Positions 1 to 7,691 are shown, counted from the stretch's first letter. The stretch: 15,762 bases of DNA from Methylococcaceae bacterium (GCA_022616595.1 JAKEEL010000140.1:1-15762); one strand, 5' to 3'. Numbers and translations: made by a program. The notes: generated by a model from the letters alone, not told the origin.

Positions 1-18
1 AGCCGGAAAAGCAAGACC

Positions 19-726
19 ATGATCAAACTCTACCAATTCGCGCGAATTCCGAATGTTCCAAATCAGAGCCAGTTTTGCAGCAAAGTAGAAACCTATCTGC
101 GGCTCGCCAAACTGCCCTATGCCGTAGAGGAGACTTTGCCGATGAAAGCTCCGCGCGGCAAACTTCCCTATATCGAGGATAACGGGACCGTCGTTTCCGA
201 TTCCCGATTGATCGTCGAATACTTGAAGAGCACCTACGGCGAAAGACTCGATAATGATCTGACCGATCTCGAAATAGCGACCGCGCGGAGTCTGCAACGA
301 CTGATCGAAGAGCATTTTTACTGGGTCACGATGTACACTCGCTGGTTGTATACGGAAGAAAACTGGCAGCAGAATAAACGAGCGATATTCGGTGTCTTGC
401 CGCCGGTCATCCGGGACGCCGCCGCAGCCATTTACCGGCGGCTGATCAAAGGGCAGATCCATGGCCACGGCTTGGGCCGCCTCAGTACCGACGAGATTTT
501 CGATCTCGGAAAGACCGATATCGACACGATCGCGACCGTGTTGGATGAAAAACCCTATATGATGGGAAGTCATCCGACCACTATCGACGCCACCGCGTTC
601 GGTTTCCTGACCACTACTCTCAACGTCCCGATCGAATCGCCCGTGAAAGCTTACGCTCAATCCAAGAGCAATTTGGCGCGTTACTGCAATCGGATGACCC
701 GGGAATTTTTTCCGGAAATCGGGTAA
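19..726 (+). CDS. Glutathione S-transferase family protein, FAX (failed axon connections) type
   Basis: This is a 235-residue cytosolic protein with a thioredoxin-like N-terminal half and an all-helical C-terminal half. The N-terminal part starts LYQFAR, has Cys20 in SQFCSKVETYLR, and continues with KAPRGKLPYIEDNG (43-56) and the SDSRLIVEYL helix (60-69). This pattern marks the FAX/metaxin-like GST branch rather than classical GSTs. The C-terminal half ends with the helix PTTIDATAFGFL (186-197), which carries the usual GST N-capping Asp. Family members are presumed to bind glutathione or to act in detoxification, but the substrate cannot be read from sequence. The ATG at 19 is chosen because it begins the first beta strand. 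Only 18 bases precede it, so its promoter and operon partners lie outside the window. The next gene is convergent. Confidence 0.85.
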   Translation: MIKLYQFARIPNVPNQSQFCSKVETYLRLAKLPYAVEETLPMKAPRGKLPYIEDNGTVVSDSRLIVEYLKSTYGERLDNDLTDLEIATARSLQRLIEEHFYWVTMYTRWLYTEENWQQNKRAIFGVLPPVIRDAAAAIYRRLIKGQIHGHGLGRLSTDEIFDLGKTDIDTIATVLDEKPYMMGSHPTTIDATAFGFLTTTLNVPIESPVKAYAQSKSNLARYCNRMTREFFPEIG

Positions 727-788
727 ACCGGATCCCTTCGACCAACGACGCCGCGCAAAGCCGCGCGCAGGACTGCGGAAGATCCGGT
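727..788. repeat. Long inverted repeat with nested GC hairpin between convergent genes
   Basis: ACCGGATC at 727-734 is perfectly complementary to GATCCGGT at 781-788, giving an 8-bp stem. Inside the 46-base interval lies a second stem, CGCGC (752-756) with GCGCG (763-767) around a 6-base loop. The structure begins directly after the stop codon of the GST gene and lies just beyond the 3' end of the convergent patatin gene. It could terminate or protect both transcripts. There is no T-run on either strand, so it is not a standard intrinsic terminator. Confidence 0.35.
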
Positions 789-808
789 GGTAAGTGAAGA
801 TGACTTCC

Positions 809-1759
809 TCAGGCGATAATGCTGCGAAGCTTGGAAACGATATCGGGGCTCCTCGCACAGGATTCGGCCAATCGCGGCAGTTCCCGGCGCGCGGCCTCGA
901 TTTCCCAAGCCTTGATGATTTTATCGAGGGCTCCATCGACATGTAATACTCGGCTTGGATCGAGTAAACAATCGACCACGGCGAATGAAACCCGTTCGGC
1001 GGTCGACGACGCCATGTCGAATAGACAGTGGAAGAACGGCGCCGAATTGACGGTAATCTGTCGATATTGATGAGAGGTCATCGAATAGGGCTGGCCGGCG
1101 GTTCCGATGCTGACGACTCTCAGGTCCGATAGCGAGGTTTTGCCATTCTTCAAGGAGAGTGCCGTAGCCGCCAGCAAAGGGGCGTTTCCCCACAAACACC
1201 CGTCGATGTAATGACGAGGTCTATTGCTTTCCGGATCGAACACCGGGTAGTCGGAAAACACGCCCGGGAGCGCGGCACTGGCCATCACGACATCGACGAG
1301 CTTTAGCTGTCGATCCGCGCTTTGGGTGATCGGTGAAAAGACACGGATCCGTGAATTCTCGATTTCGGTGGCGGTAATCGCCAGGATCGGTTTTGCGAAA
1401 TCACCGAGGGTGGTATCGGCCCCGTATACCTGGGTCAGGAGCTTTTTCAGCGAGCTATTGGAAAACGATGTGCCGGTCGCCGCCAGCCGCAGCGTTATGC
1501 GCAAACCATTCCACAACGCTTGCGGAAACGCATCCTTGCTGACGTTTTCGAACAGGTCTGCGATTACTTCCGGCGGTTCTTTGATCCACAGGGCTCCTGC
1601 AACTATGGCTCCGGCGGATGTCCCGATAATCAGATCGAAATCTTCCCAGAAGCGCCCGATCTCGGGCAGTTTGCTCACGCAATTCAGAAAGTGCGCCTGA
1701 AATAGCGCCCGCGCTCCGCCGCCGTTTAAACTGAGAACGCGGAAGGGATGCTTGGACAT
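809..1759 (-). CDS. Patatin-like phospholipase (CapV-like single-domain form)
   Basis: This 316-residue Ser-Asp dyad lipid acyl hydrolase probably cleaves fatty acyl chains from phospholipids. The oxyanion-hole loop is NGGGARA at 12-18. The nucleophile elbow is G46-T-S48-A-G50, and the catalytic Asp is D186 in YIDGCLWGNAP, where most patatins have DGG or DGA. The family-typical ASAALPGVF segment is at 160-168. No signal peptide, membrane segment or extra domain is visible, so it is the short cytosolic form. The opening FRVLSLNGGG and the region after the Ser elbow resemble the CapV effectors of CBASS. However, no CD-NTase, E1/E2-like or NucC gene lies nearby, so a defence role is unsupported here. 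A weak Shine-Dalgarno (GGTGA) precedes the ATG. yajQ lies 31 bases upstream on the same strand, so the two could be co-transcribed. Confidence 0.9.
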   Translation of the reverse strand: MSKHPFRVLSLNGGGARALFQAHFLNCVSKLPEIGRFWEDFDLIIGTSAGAIVAGALWIKEPPEVIADLFENVSKDAFPQALWNGLRITLRLAATGTSFSNSSLKKLLTQVYGADTTLGDFAKPILAITATEIENSRIRVFSPITQSADRQLKLVDVVMASAALPGVFSDYPVFDPESNRPRHYIDGCLWGNAPLLAATALSLKNGKTSLSDLRVVSIGTAGQPYSMTSHQYRQITVNSAPFFHCLFDMASSTAERVSFAVVDCLLDPSRVLHVDGALDKIIKAWEIEAARRELPRLAESCARSPDIVSKLRSIIA

Positions 1760-1790
1760 TCGGTCACCGACGCCCGGCCGGTCGCTCCGT

Positions 1791-2273
1791 TCAATCCCGA
1801 AAGTTGTTGTACTGCAAAGGCAATTCCAGGTCGGCGTCCTTCAGCAGGGCGATCACCTGTTGCAAATCATCGCGTTTTTTCCCGCTGACCCGGACTTTAT
1901 CGCCTTGCACGGAAGCCTGGACCTTGAGTTTACTGTCTTTGATCATCTTGACGATTTTTTTGGCAAGCGTCGTATCCAACCCTTGCCTGAGCGTCGCTTT
2001 CTGATGCGCCTGTTTCCCGGATACCCGGGGTTCTTCGATCTCCATGCATCCGATATCCACTCCGCGTTTGGTCAATTTGGTCTGCAGAATATCGAGCATT
2101 TGCTGCAGTTGAAATTCGACTTCGGCCCGCAGCATGATTTCGCTTCCATTGAGATCGAATTCGGCACCGCTTCCCTTGAAGTCAAATCGCGTGGAGACTT
2201 CGCGGTTGGCCTGATCGACCGCATTCGCGGCTTCATGCATGTCCACTTCTGACACGACATCGAATGAAGGCAT
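1791..2273 (-). CDS. yajQ: YajQ family nucleotide-binding protein
   Basis: This 160-residue cytosolic protein matches the family length of about 160-163. It starts with the family signature MPSFDVVSEVD and continues with AVDQANREVSTRFDFKG (18-34). The C-terminal half has IKDSKLKVQASVQGD and VRVSGKKRDDLQQVI. YajQ proteins have two ferredoxin-like lobes. Members in Xanthomonas and Pseudomonas bind cyclic di-GMP and act with a transcription factor; others bind tRNA or nucleotides. Which role applies here cannot be told from sequence. Upstream on the same strand, after a 125-base gap, is djlA. Downstream, 31 bases away, is the patatin gene. No clear Shine-Dalgarno precedes the ATG, but the start is fixed by the conserved N-terminus. 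Confidence 0.95.
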   Translation of the reverse strand: MPSFDVVSEVDMHEAANAVDQANREVSTRFDFKGSGAEFDLNGSEIMLRAEVEFQLQQMLDILQTKLTKRGVDIGCMEIEEPRVSGKQAHQKATLRQGLDTTLAKKIVKMIKDSKLKVQASVQGDKVRVSGKKRDDLQQVIALLKDADLELPLQYNNFRD

Positions 2274-2398
2274 GGTCTGACTCGGTCGGGTTGAGTTAAG
2301 AATTTGGACGGAACCTGAAAACCAATGTTACCACAATGCAGGGAAGGACCGATGACCTTGCGGCGAACGGAAATCGCGGTCGAACCATAAGCATCGAC

Positions 2399-3217
2399 CT
2401 AATCCATGCCGCGCTTTTCCCGGATCAATTCATAAGCCTTGCGAATTTGCCTGGTCTTTTCGGTCGCAAGCTTGATCATCTCCTCCGGCAGACCCTTGGA
2501 AACCAGTTTATCCGGATGATGCTGGCTTATCAGGCGCCGATAAGCCTTTTTGATTTCGCTGTCGCTGGCTGAAGGCTGCAACCCGAGAACGGCGTAAGCG
2601 TCATCGATTTGCGGCGGCTTTTGGCGGGCAGCCCTGCCGCGTTGCTCGCCGTACTCTGAAAAGCGCTGCTGGGCCTGGAAGTTGGCTTTCAGCCGCTGAT
2701 AATCGATTTTTGAAAACTGCAATCGGGTACAAATATACTGCAGCAGGCGGTCTTCGATCGGATTGAGGGCGCCGTCGGCAAATGCGGCCTGGAGCTGGAT
2801 TTCGATAAACATCCGGATCAGCGTGGTACGGCGATGGCATTCCTGGCGCAACTGGTCCACGATATCGTCGAGCGGAAAATCGGGATTTTTACCCTCGTTA
2901 AAGAGCCGGATCGCTGCCTGACGCATCTCCAGGCTCAGTTCCATATTCCGGATTATCGCCTCCGCGAGGTCGATTTCTTCTCGCGAGACTTTGCCATCGG
3001 CTTTGGCAAGATGCCCCATGATCGAGAATGTCGCCGTGAAAAAAGCCATCTGAACACGGCGCTGGCTGCCCGGCTCGAAGGACACGCCGGAGGCCGCGTC
3101 GAGGCCCGCCACCCCCTTGTCGAACTGGTGGCCCAAGGCGGCTCCGAGAATCCCGCCGAGCGGCCCGCCAAGTAAAAATCCGAACGCGCCCCCGAATACC
3201 TTGCCTAGCCAACTCAT
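2399..3217 (-). CDS. djlA: DjlA, membrane-anchored DnaJ-like co-chaperone
   Basis: The protein has 272 residues. A glycine-rich membrane segment, GAFGFLLGGPLGGILGAALG (10-29), anchors the N-terminus, as in E. coli DjlA where this segment also dimerises. A TerB-like helical domain follows at about 53-175 (MGHLAKADGKVSREEI at 67-82). A basic, Gln-rich linker leads to a C-terminal J domain (205-272) with the HPD motif at 234-236. It should stimulate DnaK ATPase at the inner membrane, and in E. coli it affects the Rcs envelope-stress response. The reading frame stays open to 3634, but the start at 3217 is preferred. It has AGGAA about 8 bases upstream, and the family begins with this MSWLGK-type sequence. 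The upstream extension has no family character and would run through the purC leader. It is divergent from purC. Confidence 0.95.
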   Translation of the reverse strand: MSWLGKVFGGAFGFLLGGPLGGILGAALGHQFDKGVAGLDAASGVSFEPGSQRRVQMAFFTATFSIMGHLAKADGKVSREEIDLAEAIIRNMELSLEMRQAAIRLFNEGKNPDFPLDDIVDQLRQECHRRTTLIRMFIEIQLQAAFADGALNPIEDRLLQYICTRLQFSKIDYQRLKANFQAQQRFSEYGEQRGRAARQKPPQIDDAYAVLGLQPSASDSEIKKAYRRLISQHHPDKLVSKGLPEEMIKLATEKTRQIRKAYELIREKRGMD

Positions 3218-3283
3218 ATTGAAATTCCTGTATTTTAATCGTAAAAAACTGAACGGTTCATTGACCTCTCCACGATGATTGCC

Positions 3284-3328
3284 CGGCTCGACTCCCGATA
3301 GCCGTGCCGGCCCGAAGTCCGGCCTTTT
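3284..3328 (+). terminator. Two adjacent stem-loops ending in T4, in the purC leader region
   Basis: The first stem pairs CGGCT (3284-3288) with AGCCG (3300-3304). The second pairs GCCGG (3306-3310) with CCGGC (3319-3323) and is followed by C and TTTT (3325-3328). The position is 73 bases upstream of purC on its sense strand and within the leader of divergent djlA on the other. Read towards purC, the second hairpin looks like a short intrinsic terminator. It could be an attenuator if transcription starts upstream, or merely an insulator. Stems are only 5 bp, so confidence is low. Confidence 0.25.
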
Positions 3329-3400
3329 CGTAATGCGGGCTTGCAGATAAAATGGCAAACTTACATGATTGTGCATTATTGTTAAAGATCGAGGTTGTCG

Positions 3401-4300
3401 ATGACTAGCCCTGAAACCCTGCGCGAAACATCCCTGAGAAGCTTGAAGCTCAAGGCACAGGGTAAGGTTCGGGACATTTACGAGATCGACGATGAACATC
3501 TTCTGATCGTCGCAACCGACCGGATTTCCGCATTTGATGTGGTCCTTCCGGATGCGATTCCGGGTAAAGGCCGAGTGCTGACAGCCGTATCGAATTTCTG
3601 GCTGGAGCATACCGCGGACCTGATCCCGAATCATCTTTCCGGAATGACGCTATGCGATGCGATTCCTTCCGATCCGGAGGAACGGGACTCGATCAGCGGA
3701 CGGGCCGTCGCCGTCAGAAAATTCAGCCCTTTACCGGTTGAAGCCATCGTGCGCGGTTATCTGATCGGATCGGGTTGGAAAGACTATCAGCGCAGCGGGA
3801 CGATTTGCGGAATTCCGCTTCCCAAGGGCCTGCGCCAGGCCGAGCGCCTGCCCGAGGAGATTTTCACCCCCTCGACCAAGGCCGAAGCCGGTGGCCATGA
3901 TGAAAATATCTCGTTCGACCGGACGATCGAATTGCTCGGTGTCGAACTGGCCGAAGAGGTTCGCAAGGCGAGTCTCGCGCTCTATGCCCGGGCGGTCAAA
4001 TATGCGCGCCGCAGAGGGATTCTCATCGCCGACAGCAAATTTGAATTCGGCCTGGACAATCGAGGCCGCCTGCATTTGATCGACGAAGTATTGACACCGG
4101 ATTCCTCGCGTTTCTGGCCGGTCGACCAATATGCGGTCGGCGTGAGTCCGCCGAGCTTCGATAAACAGTATGTCCGCGACTATCTGGAAACTCTGGACTG
4201 GGACAAAAAGCCGCCCGGGCCTCACCTGCCCGCGGAAGTAATTCGGCGCACCGCGGAGAAGTATCGTGAAGCCGAGCAGCGGCTGATCGCGGAACCCTAG
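3401..4300 (+). CDS. purC: Phosphoribosylaminoimidazole-succinocarboxamide synthase (SAICAR synthetase)
   Basis: This cytosolic enzyme of de novo purine synthesis joins CAIR and L-aspartate using ATP to give SAICAR. It has 299 residues and is the long form of the family rather than the short form of about 237 residues in E. coli. Visible signatures are the nucleotide loop GKVRDIY (21-27), ATDRISAFDVVLP (38-50), VEAIVRGYLIGSGWKDY (113-129), IADSKFEFGLD (209-219) and LIDEVLTPDSSRFW (226-239). The ATG at 3401 is chosen because GAGG ends 6 bases before it. A TTG two codons upstream is in frame but overlaps that site. A candidate promoter is TTGCAG (3341-3346), 17 bases, CATGAT (3364-3369), which is weak. 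No PurR-type operator was recognised. It stands alone, apart from other pur genes. Confidence 0.96.
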   Translation: MTSPETLRETSLRSLKLKAQGKVRDIYEIDDEHLLIVATDRISAFDVVLPDAIPGKGRVLTAVSNFWLEHTADLIPNHLSGMTLCDAIPSDPEERDSISGRAVAVRKFSPLPVEAIVRGYLIGSGWKDYQRSGTICGIPLPKGLRQAERLPEEIFTPSTKAEAGGHDENISFDRTIELLGVELAEEVRKASLALYARAVKYARRRGILIADSKFEFGLDNRGRLHLIDEVLTPDSSRFWPVDQYAVGVSPPSFDKQYVRDYLETLDWDKKPPGPHLPAEVIRRTAEKYREAEQRLIAEP

Positions 4301-4563
4301 AGGGCCGGCGCGACGCTTCAGATGCCAGATATTTTTACACTATTCACCTGCCGGGCGCGGTCAGATCCTTCAATTGTGCAAAAAGCCCCTGTCGAATGCC
4401 AAAAATGTTATTTTTCTCCGGTTTTGATTGCGATACACTGTGTCGGACCATCGTGTAAGTGATCCGCTTCGGTTTAACGGCTTGACATTCAACGAAACAG
4501 GCATGAGATCTGCTGGAAAATAACGGTTTCGACCCGATAACAACGCCAACAACTGGGCAAGCC

Positions 4564-5034
4564 ATGCGACGATTTGAGAATCCATCCCTTTACGCTACCG
4601 ACAGACGACGGTATTTGGACCGAAGGACCCTCTGCGCGAAGACCTTTCTCTATTCGATTTTCATCGGGCGGCGGCGGGGCCCGCAACGGCGCGAGGAGCA
4701 AAGCCGATTCTTTTACAAGGATATTTACGAGGCGAAGTTGCTGTTTGTCGTACTGCTGATCGTAACGCTTTCCGTAACAGACGCGGGTCTGACCCTGCTG
4801 ATTCTGGAAAAAGGCGGGAGTGAGGTGAATCCGATCATGCGTTGGGCGCTGGCATCCAGCAACCACACCTTTTTTACGATCAAATATCTATTGACCGTAT
4901 TGGGACTTTTCACCTTGGTCGTGCACATCAATTTTCGGATGTTCAGACTGGTTTCGATGCCTAAATTGCTGGTTGGATTGCTGGCGCTATACACCTTGCT
5001 CGTAGGTTACGAATTTTCGATCCTCGCGACTTGA
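4564..5034 (+). CDS. Small membrane protein of the DUF5658 type
   Basis: This 156-residue protein has a strongly basic cytoplasmic N-terminus rich in RRR and DRR (12-42). Three hydrophobic helices follow, at about 57-80, 102-122 and 134-153. The conserved polar residues of the DUF5658 pattern are present: TDAGLTLLIL (72-81) with Asp73, GGSEVNPIM (84-92) with the E-x-NP group, and Lys107 before the second helix. The function of this family is not known to me; small rhodopsin-like or sensor-linked roles would be guesses. No clear Shine-Dalgarno precedes the ATG, so the start is uncertain by some residues. The 263 bases between purC and this gene contain no other convincing gene. TACACT at 4434-4439 is a possible -10, without a good -35. 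It converges with radC. Confidence 0.7.
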   Translation: MRRFENPSLYATDRRRYLDRRTLCAKTFLYSIFIGRRRGPQRREEQSRFFYKDIYEAKLLFVVLLIVTLSVTDAGLTLLILEKGGSEVNPIMRWALASSNHTFFTIKYLLTVLGLFTLVVHINFRMFRLVSMPKLLVGLLALYTLLVGYEFSILAT

Positions 5035-5119
5035 GGCATGGCGGATCGCAATTCACGCGAACCAGGGTCCCGTACCGCTTCATACTCATCGCACATCGAA
5101 TTTCGGCGCGAACCCAGGC

Positions 5120-5794
5120 CTAAAGAAGCCCATGCTCCGCGAAGGAATACCCTTCGGCGTCCCCGATGATGAAGTGATCGAGCACGCGTATATCGACCAA
5201 GGCCAGCGCATCGACCAGTTTTCGGGTGATTTGCCGGTCCGCATTGCTCGGTGTCGCGACCCCGGAGGGGTGATTGTGCGCGAAAATCACCGCCGCGGCG
5301 TTCAGTCGCAGCGCGAGCCTCAGAACCTCGCGCGGATACACGCTGGTGCTGTCGATGGTGCCCCGGAACAGTTCTTCGAATTGGATCACCCGATGCTGAT
5401 TGTCCAGAAACAGGCAGGCAAACACTTCATAGGGATACCTTCTGAGTTGGGCGGACAGGTAATCACGGCTATCCCTCGGGTTGCATAAAGGCTCTCCGCG
5501 TTGAACGGTTTCCCGCAAATGGCGCCTGGCCATTTCGAGCACCGCCTGTAATTGAGCGTATTTCGCATTGCCGAGCCCGTGAGTTTGATTGAAGCGTTCA
5601 CGATCGGCTTCCAACAGAACTCGCAGAGACCCGTACTCGCTGAGAAGTTCCCGGGCCAGATCCACTGCGGTCTTTCCCTTGACTCCGGTTCGTAAAAAAA
5701 TCGCGAGCAACTCGGCATCCGACAGCGCGTCCGCGCCCCGGCTTAGAAGTTTTTCCCGCGGTCGTTCGCAAACCGGCCAGTCTGTGATGCGCAT
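5120..5794 (-). CDS. radC: RadC/YeeS family JAMM-domain protein
   Basis: The protein has 224 residues, the family length. The N-terminal UPF0758 helix-hairpin-helix part includes PREKLLSRGADALSDAELLAIFLRTG (12-37) and the HGLGNAKYAQL hairpin (72-82). The C-terminal JAMM metalloprotease-like domain has Glu140/141 (EELFRGT) and the zinc-binding set H173-N-H175-P-S177 with Asp186. All metal ligands are therefore present. Despite the name, a DNA-repair role of RadC has not held up, and the biochemical substrate is unknown. The ATG at 5794 follows a good AGGAA. It is divergent from coaBC, the classic gammaproteobacterial neighbour, and shares a 221-base intergenic region with it. Confidence 0.95.
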   Translation of the reverse strand: MRITDWPVCERPREKLLSRGADALSDAELLAIFLRTGVKGKTAVDLARELLSEYGSLRVLLEADRERFNQTHGLGNAKYAQLQAVLEMARRHLRETVQRGEPLCNPRDSRDYLSAQLRRYPYEVFACLFLDNQHRVIQFEELFRGTIDSTSVYPREVLRLALRLNAAAVIFAHNHPSGVATPSNADRQITRKLVDALALVDIRVLDHFIIGDAEGYSFAEHGLL

Positions 5795-5825
5795 TTCCTG
5801 AATTCCTCGGATGATTGCAATAGAC

Positions 5826-5837
5826 TTGACGAGTCAA
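5826..5837. promoter_or_regulatory. Short palindrome upstream of radC
   Basis: TTGAC-GA-GTCAA is a perfect 5-bp inverted repeat with a 2-base spacer, 32 bases upstream of the radC start. On the + strand it includes a -35-like TTGACG. On the radC strand it falls in the 5' leader. It could be an operator, but half-sites this short occur by chance. Confidence 0.2.
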
Positions 5838-5945
5838 ACTGAAAAGAATAGATCGGGGCTCAAATCCTTGCCATAATTAAAGCTTCGATCGATTTCCCAT
5901 TTTGTAACGGGGTCACAAATTGTATCTACCGATGCTCGCAATCTC

Positions 5946-5974
5946 TTGACAAATCAGGATTCCCCGGAATCCGC
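5946..5974 (+). promoter_or_regulatory. Candidate coaBC promoter element overlapping a 16-base palindrome
   Basis: A perfect consensus -35, TTGACA, lies at 5946-5951. Five bases later comes GGATTCC-CC-GGAATCC (5957-5972), a perfect 7-bp inverted repeat. It fills the spacer and the expected -10 position (5969-5974, ATCCGC), which is a poor -10. The combination is about 40 bases upstream of the coaBC GTG. A protein bound to the palindrome could block or replace -10 recognition. This is inference; no transcript start is known. Confidence 0.3.
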
Positions 5975-6015
5975 TCAGCAGCAAGCCAATCCTCACAGTA
6001 CCAACAGAACCTGAA

Positions 6016-7236
6016 GTGTCTCCTCTTTCCGGAAAGAATATTTTACTCGGTGTCACCGGGGGCATCGCAGCCTATAAATCTGCCGAAGTGGTTCGCTTGC
6101 TGAGCGCGGCAAACGCCTCGGTTCGGGTCGTCATGACGCGCTCCGCAAAGTCCTTCGTCGGCCCCTTGACCTTTCAGGCGCTGACGGGTTATCCAGTTTA
6201 TAGCGACTTGCTCGATGTCGATGAAGAAGCGGCCATGGGGCACATCCAGCTCGCACGCTGGGCGGACTGCCTGGCCGTGGCGCCCGCGACCGCTGATTTC
6301 ATCGCCAAAATGAGAGCCGGACTCGCGGACGATTTGTTATCGACCTTGTGTCTCGCGGCCGAAGTTCCGATCCTGATCGCTCCCGCGATGAACCGGGCGA
6401 TGTGGTCGAATCCGGCAACCCTGGAAAATATCCGCGTGCTGGCTGAACGCGGGATTCATCAGCTCGGACCGGCTACAGGTCTTCAGGCCTGCGGCGAAAA
6501 CGGTTACGGGCGAATGATCGAAGCCGATGCCATCTACCAGGCGATCCAATCGTTATTATCGCGCAAGGGATCGTTGCAAGGCCTTTCCGTGCTCGTGAGC
6601 GCCGGGCCGACCCGTGAACCCATCGATCCGGTGCGCTATATTTCCAATCGAAGTTCCGGAAAAATGGGTTATGAACTCGCCAGGGCCGCATCCGAAGCAG
6701 GTGCACGGGTCAGTCTTGTAAGCGGGCCGGTATCACTGCCCAAACCGAATCTGGATGCTATTGTCGAGGTTCAAACCGCGGCCGAAATGTACAGTGCCGT
6801 GATGGAGAGAGCCAGGACATCGGATATTTATATCGGCGCGGCCGCCGTGGCCGATTATGCGCCTATCGACGCAGATATCCAGAAAATAAAGAAAAACGAC
6901 CCCAGTCTGATGCTTTCCCTGGAACGTACCCCGGATATCCTGGCGAGTGTCGCGGCTATGAATCCGGGCCCGTTTACGGTAGGGTTTGCGGCGGAAACCG
7001 AAAGCCTCGAAAATAATGCGAAAAAGAAGCTTGAATCCAAAAATCTGGACATGATCGTCGCGAATCAGGTCGGCGGCCGGGAAGGCGGGTTCGAATCGGA
7101 TCAAAATGCCCTGACCGTGCTTTGGAAGGATGGACAGGTCCGCTTCGAACTCGCGCCTAAAAAGCAATTGGCGCACAAGCTGGTCGAGTTGATCGCGGAA
7201 CGGCTTCAATATTCTCGAAATCCACGCAACGAGTGA
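6016..7236 (+). CDS. coaBC: Bifunctional phosphopantothenoylcysteine decarboxylase / phosphopantothenate-cysteine ligase
   Basis: This bifunctional cytosolic enzyme of coenzyme A synthesis has 406 residues. The N-terminal CoaC half is an FMN decarboxylase. It has GVTGGIAAYKS (12-22), catalytic His76 in MGHIQLARWAD, APAMNRAMW (122-130) with the PAMN clamp, and ACGENGYGRM (158-167) with the reactive Cys159. The C-terminal CoaB half activates 4'-phosphopantothenate with CTP and couples it to cysteine. It has SAGPTREPIDPVRYISNRSS (195-214) and the KIKK lysines (290-293). All key residues are intact. The start is GTG; the protein begins with the expected SPLSGKNILLGVTGG, and only a weak purine stretch precedes it. 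Its last 4 bases overlap dut (GTGA), which suggests translational coupling. It heads the run coaBC-dut-algC-argB. Confidence 0.97.
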   Translation: MSPLSGKNILLGVTGGIAAYKSAEVVRLLSAANASVRVVMTRSAKSFVGPLTFQALTGYPVYSDLLDVDEEAAMGHIQLARWADCLAVAPATADFIAKMRAGLADDLLSTLCLAAEVPILIAPAMNRAMWSNPATLENIRVLAERGIHQLGPATGLQACGENGYGRMIEADAIYQAIQSLLSRKGSLQGLSVLVSAGPTREPIDPVRYISNRSSGKMGYELARAASEAGARVSLVSGPVSLPKPNLDAIVEVQTAAEMYSAVMERARTSDIYIGAAAVADYAPIDADIQKIKKNDPSLMLSLERTPDILASVAAMNPGPFTVGFAAETESLENNAKKKLESKNLDMIVANQVGGREGGFESDQNALTVLWKDGQVRFELAPKKQLAHKLVELIAERLQYSRNPRNE

Positions 7237-7691
7237 AACAAAAAATACAGTTGAAGATTCTCGATTCCCGATTGGGCCACGAGATTCCAATGCCCGCGTA
7301 TTCAACCGAGGGAGCGGCCGGCTTGGACCTGCGCGCGTGTATCGATGAAGCCGTCACGCTCGAACCGGGAAACTGCGAACTGATTCCGACCGGTCTCGCC
7401 CTGCATGTGAAAGACCCGGGGCTCGCGGCGGTATTGTTGCCGCGCTCCGGTCTGGGTCACAAACACGGTATCGTTCTGGGCAACCTGGTCGGCTTGATCG
7501 ATTCGGATTATCAGGGACAGGTTTATGTTTCGTGCTGGAACAGAGGCAATGCACCCTTTACGATCGAAGCGGGGGAGCGCATCGCGCAAATGGTGATCAT
7601 CCCGGTGATTCAAACCGAATTTGAGGTTGTCGATGAATTCGAACAAAGTCACCGCGGTGAAGGCGGATTCGGACACACCGGTACGAACTGA
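7233..7691 (+). CDS. dut: Deoxyuridine 5'-triphosphate nucleotidohydrolase (dUTPase)
   Basis: This homotrimeric enzyme hydrolyses dUTP to dUMP and pyrophosphate, keeping uracil out of DNA and feeding thymidylate synthesis. It has 152 residues, the usual length. All five trimeric dUTPase motifs are visible: AYSTEGAAGLDLRA (22-35), LPRSGLGHKHGI (69-80), NLVGLIDSDYQG (84-95) with catalytic Asp90, GERIAQMVI (114-122) and RGEGGFGHTG (141-150). The GTG start overlaps the coaBC stop by 4 bases, and the N-terminus KQKIQLKILDSRLG matches the family start. The coaBC-dut pair is conserved across many gammaproteobacteria. 32 bases separate it from algC. Confidence 0.97.
   Translation: MKQKIQLKILDSRLGHEIPMPAYSTEGAAGLDLRACIDEAVTLEPGNCELIPTGLALHVKDPGLAAVLLPRSGLGHKHGIVLGNLVGLIDSDYQGQVYVSCWNRGNAPFTIEAGERIAQMVIIPVIQTEFEVVDEFEQSHRGEGGFGHTGTN

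Noticed and set aside
1752..2252. + strand open frame of 166 codons opposite yajQ
   Set aside because: It is the antisense shadow of a clear YajQ gene; the translation shows no family features.
3218..3634. Upstream extension of the djlA reading frame by 139 residues
   Set aside because: It has no DjlA family character, while MSWLGK at 3217 has a good AGGAA upstream and matches the family start.
4344..4585. Two minus-strand short frames in the purC to DUF5658 gap
   Set aside because: They overlap each other, lack a Shine-Dalgarno and show no protein-family pattern.
5054..5117. Near-repeat of GCGAACC-AGG between DUF5658 and radC
   Set aside because: About ten bases, imperfect and only two copies; not distinguishable from chance.
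7083..7098. GGGTTCGAATC resembling a tRNA T-arm
   Set aside because: It lies inside coaBC, and no acceptor, D or anticodon stems fit around it.
6733..7305. Minus-strand open frame of 190 codons opposite coaBC
   Set aside because: It is antisense to well-conserved CoaB motifs and crosses the coaBC-dut junction; no recognisable domain.
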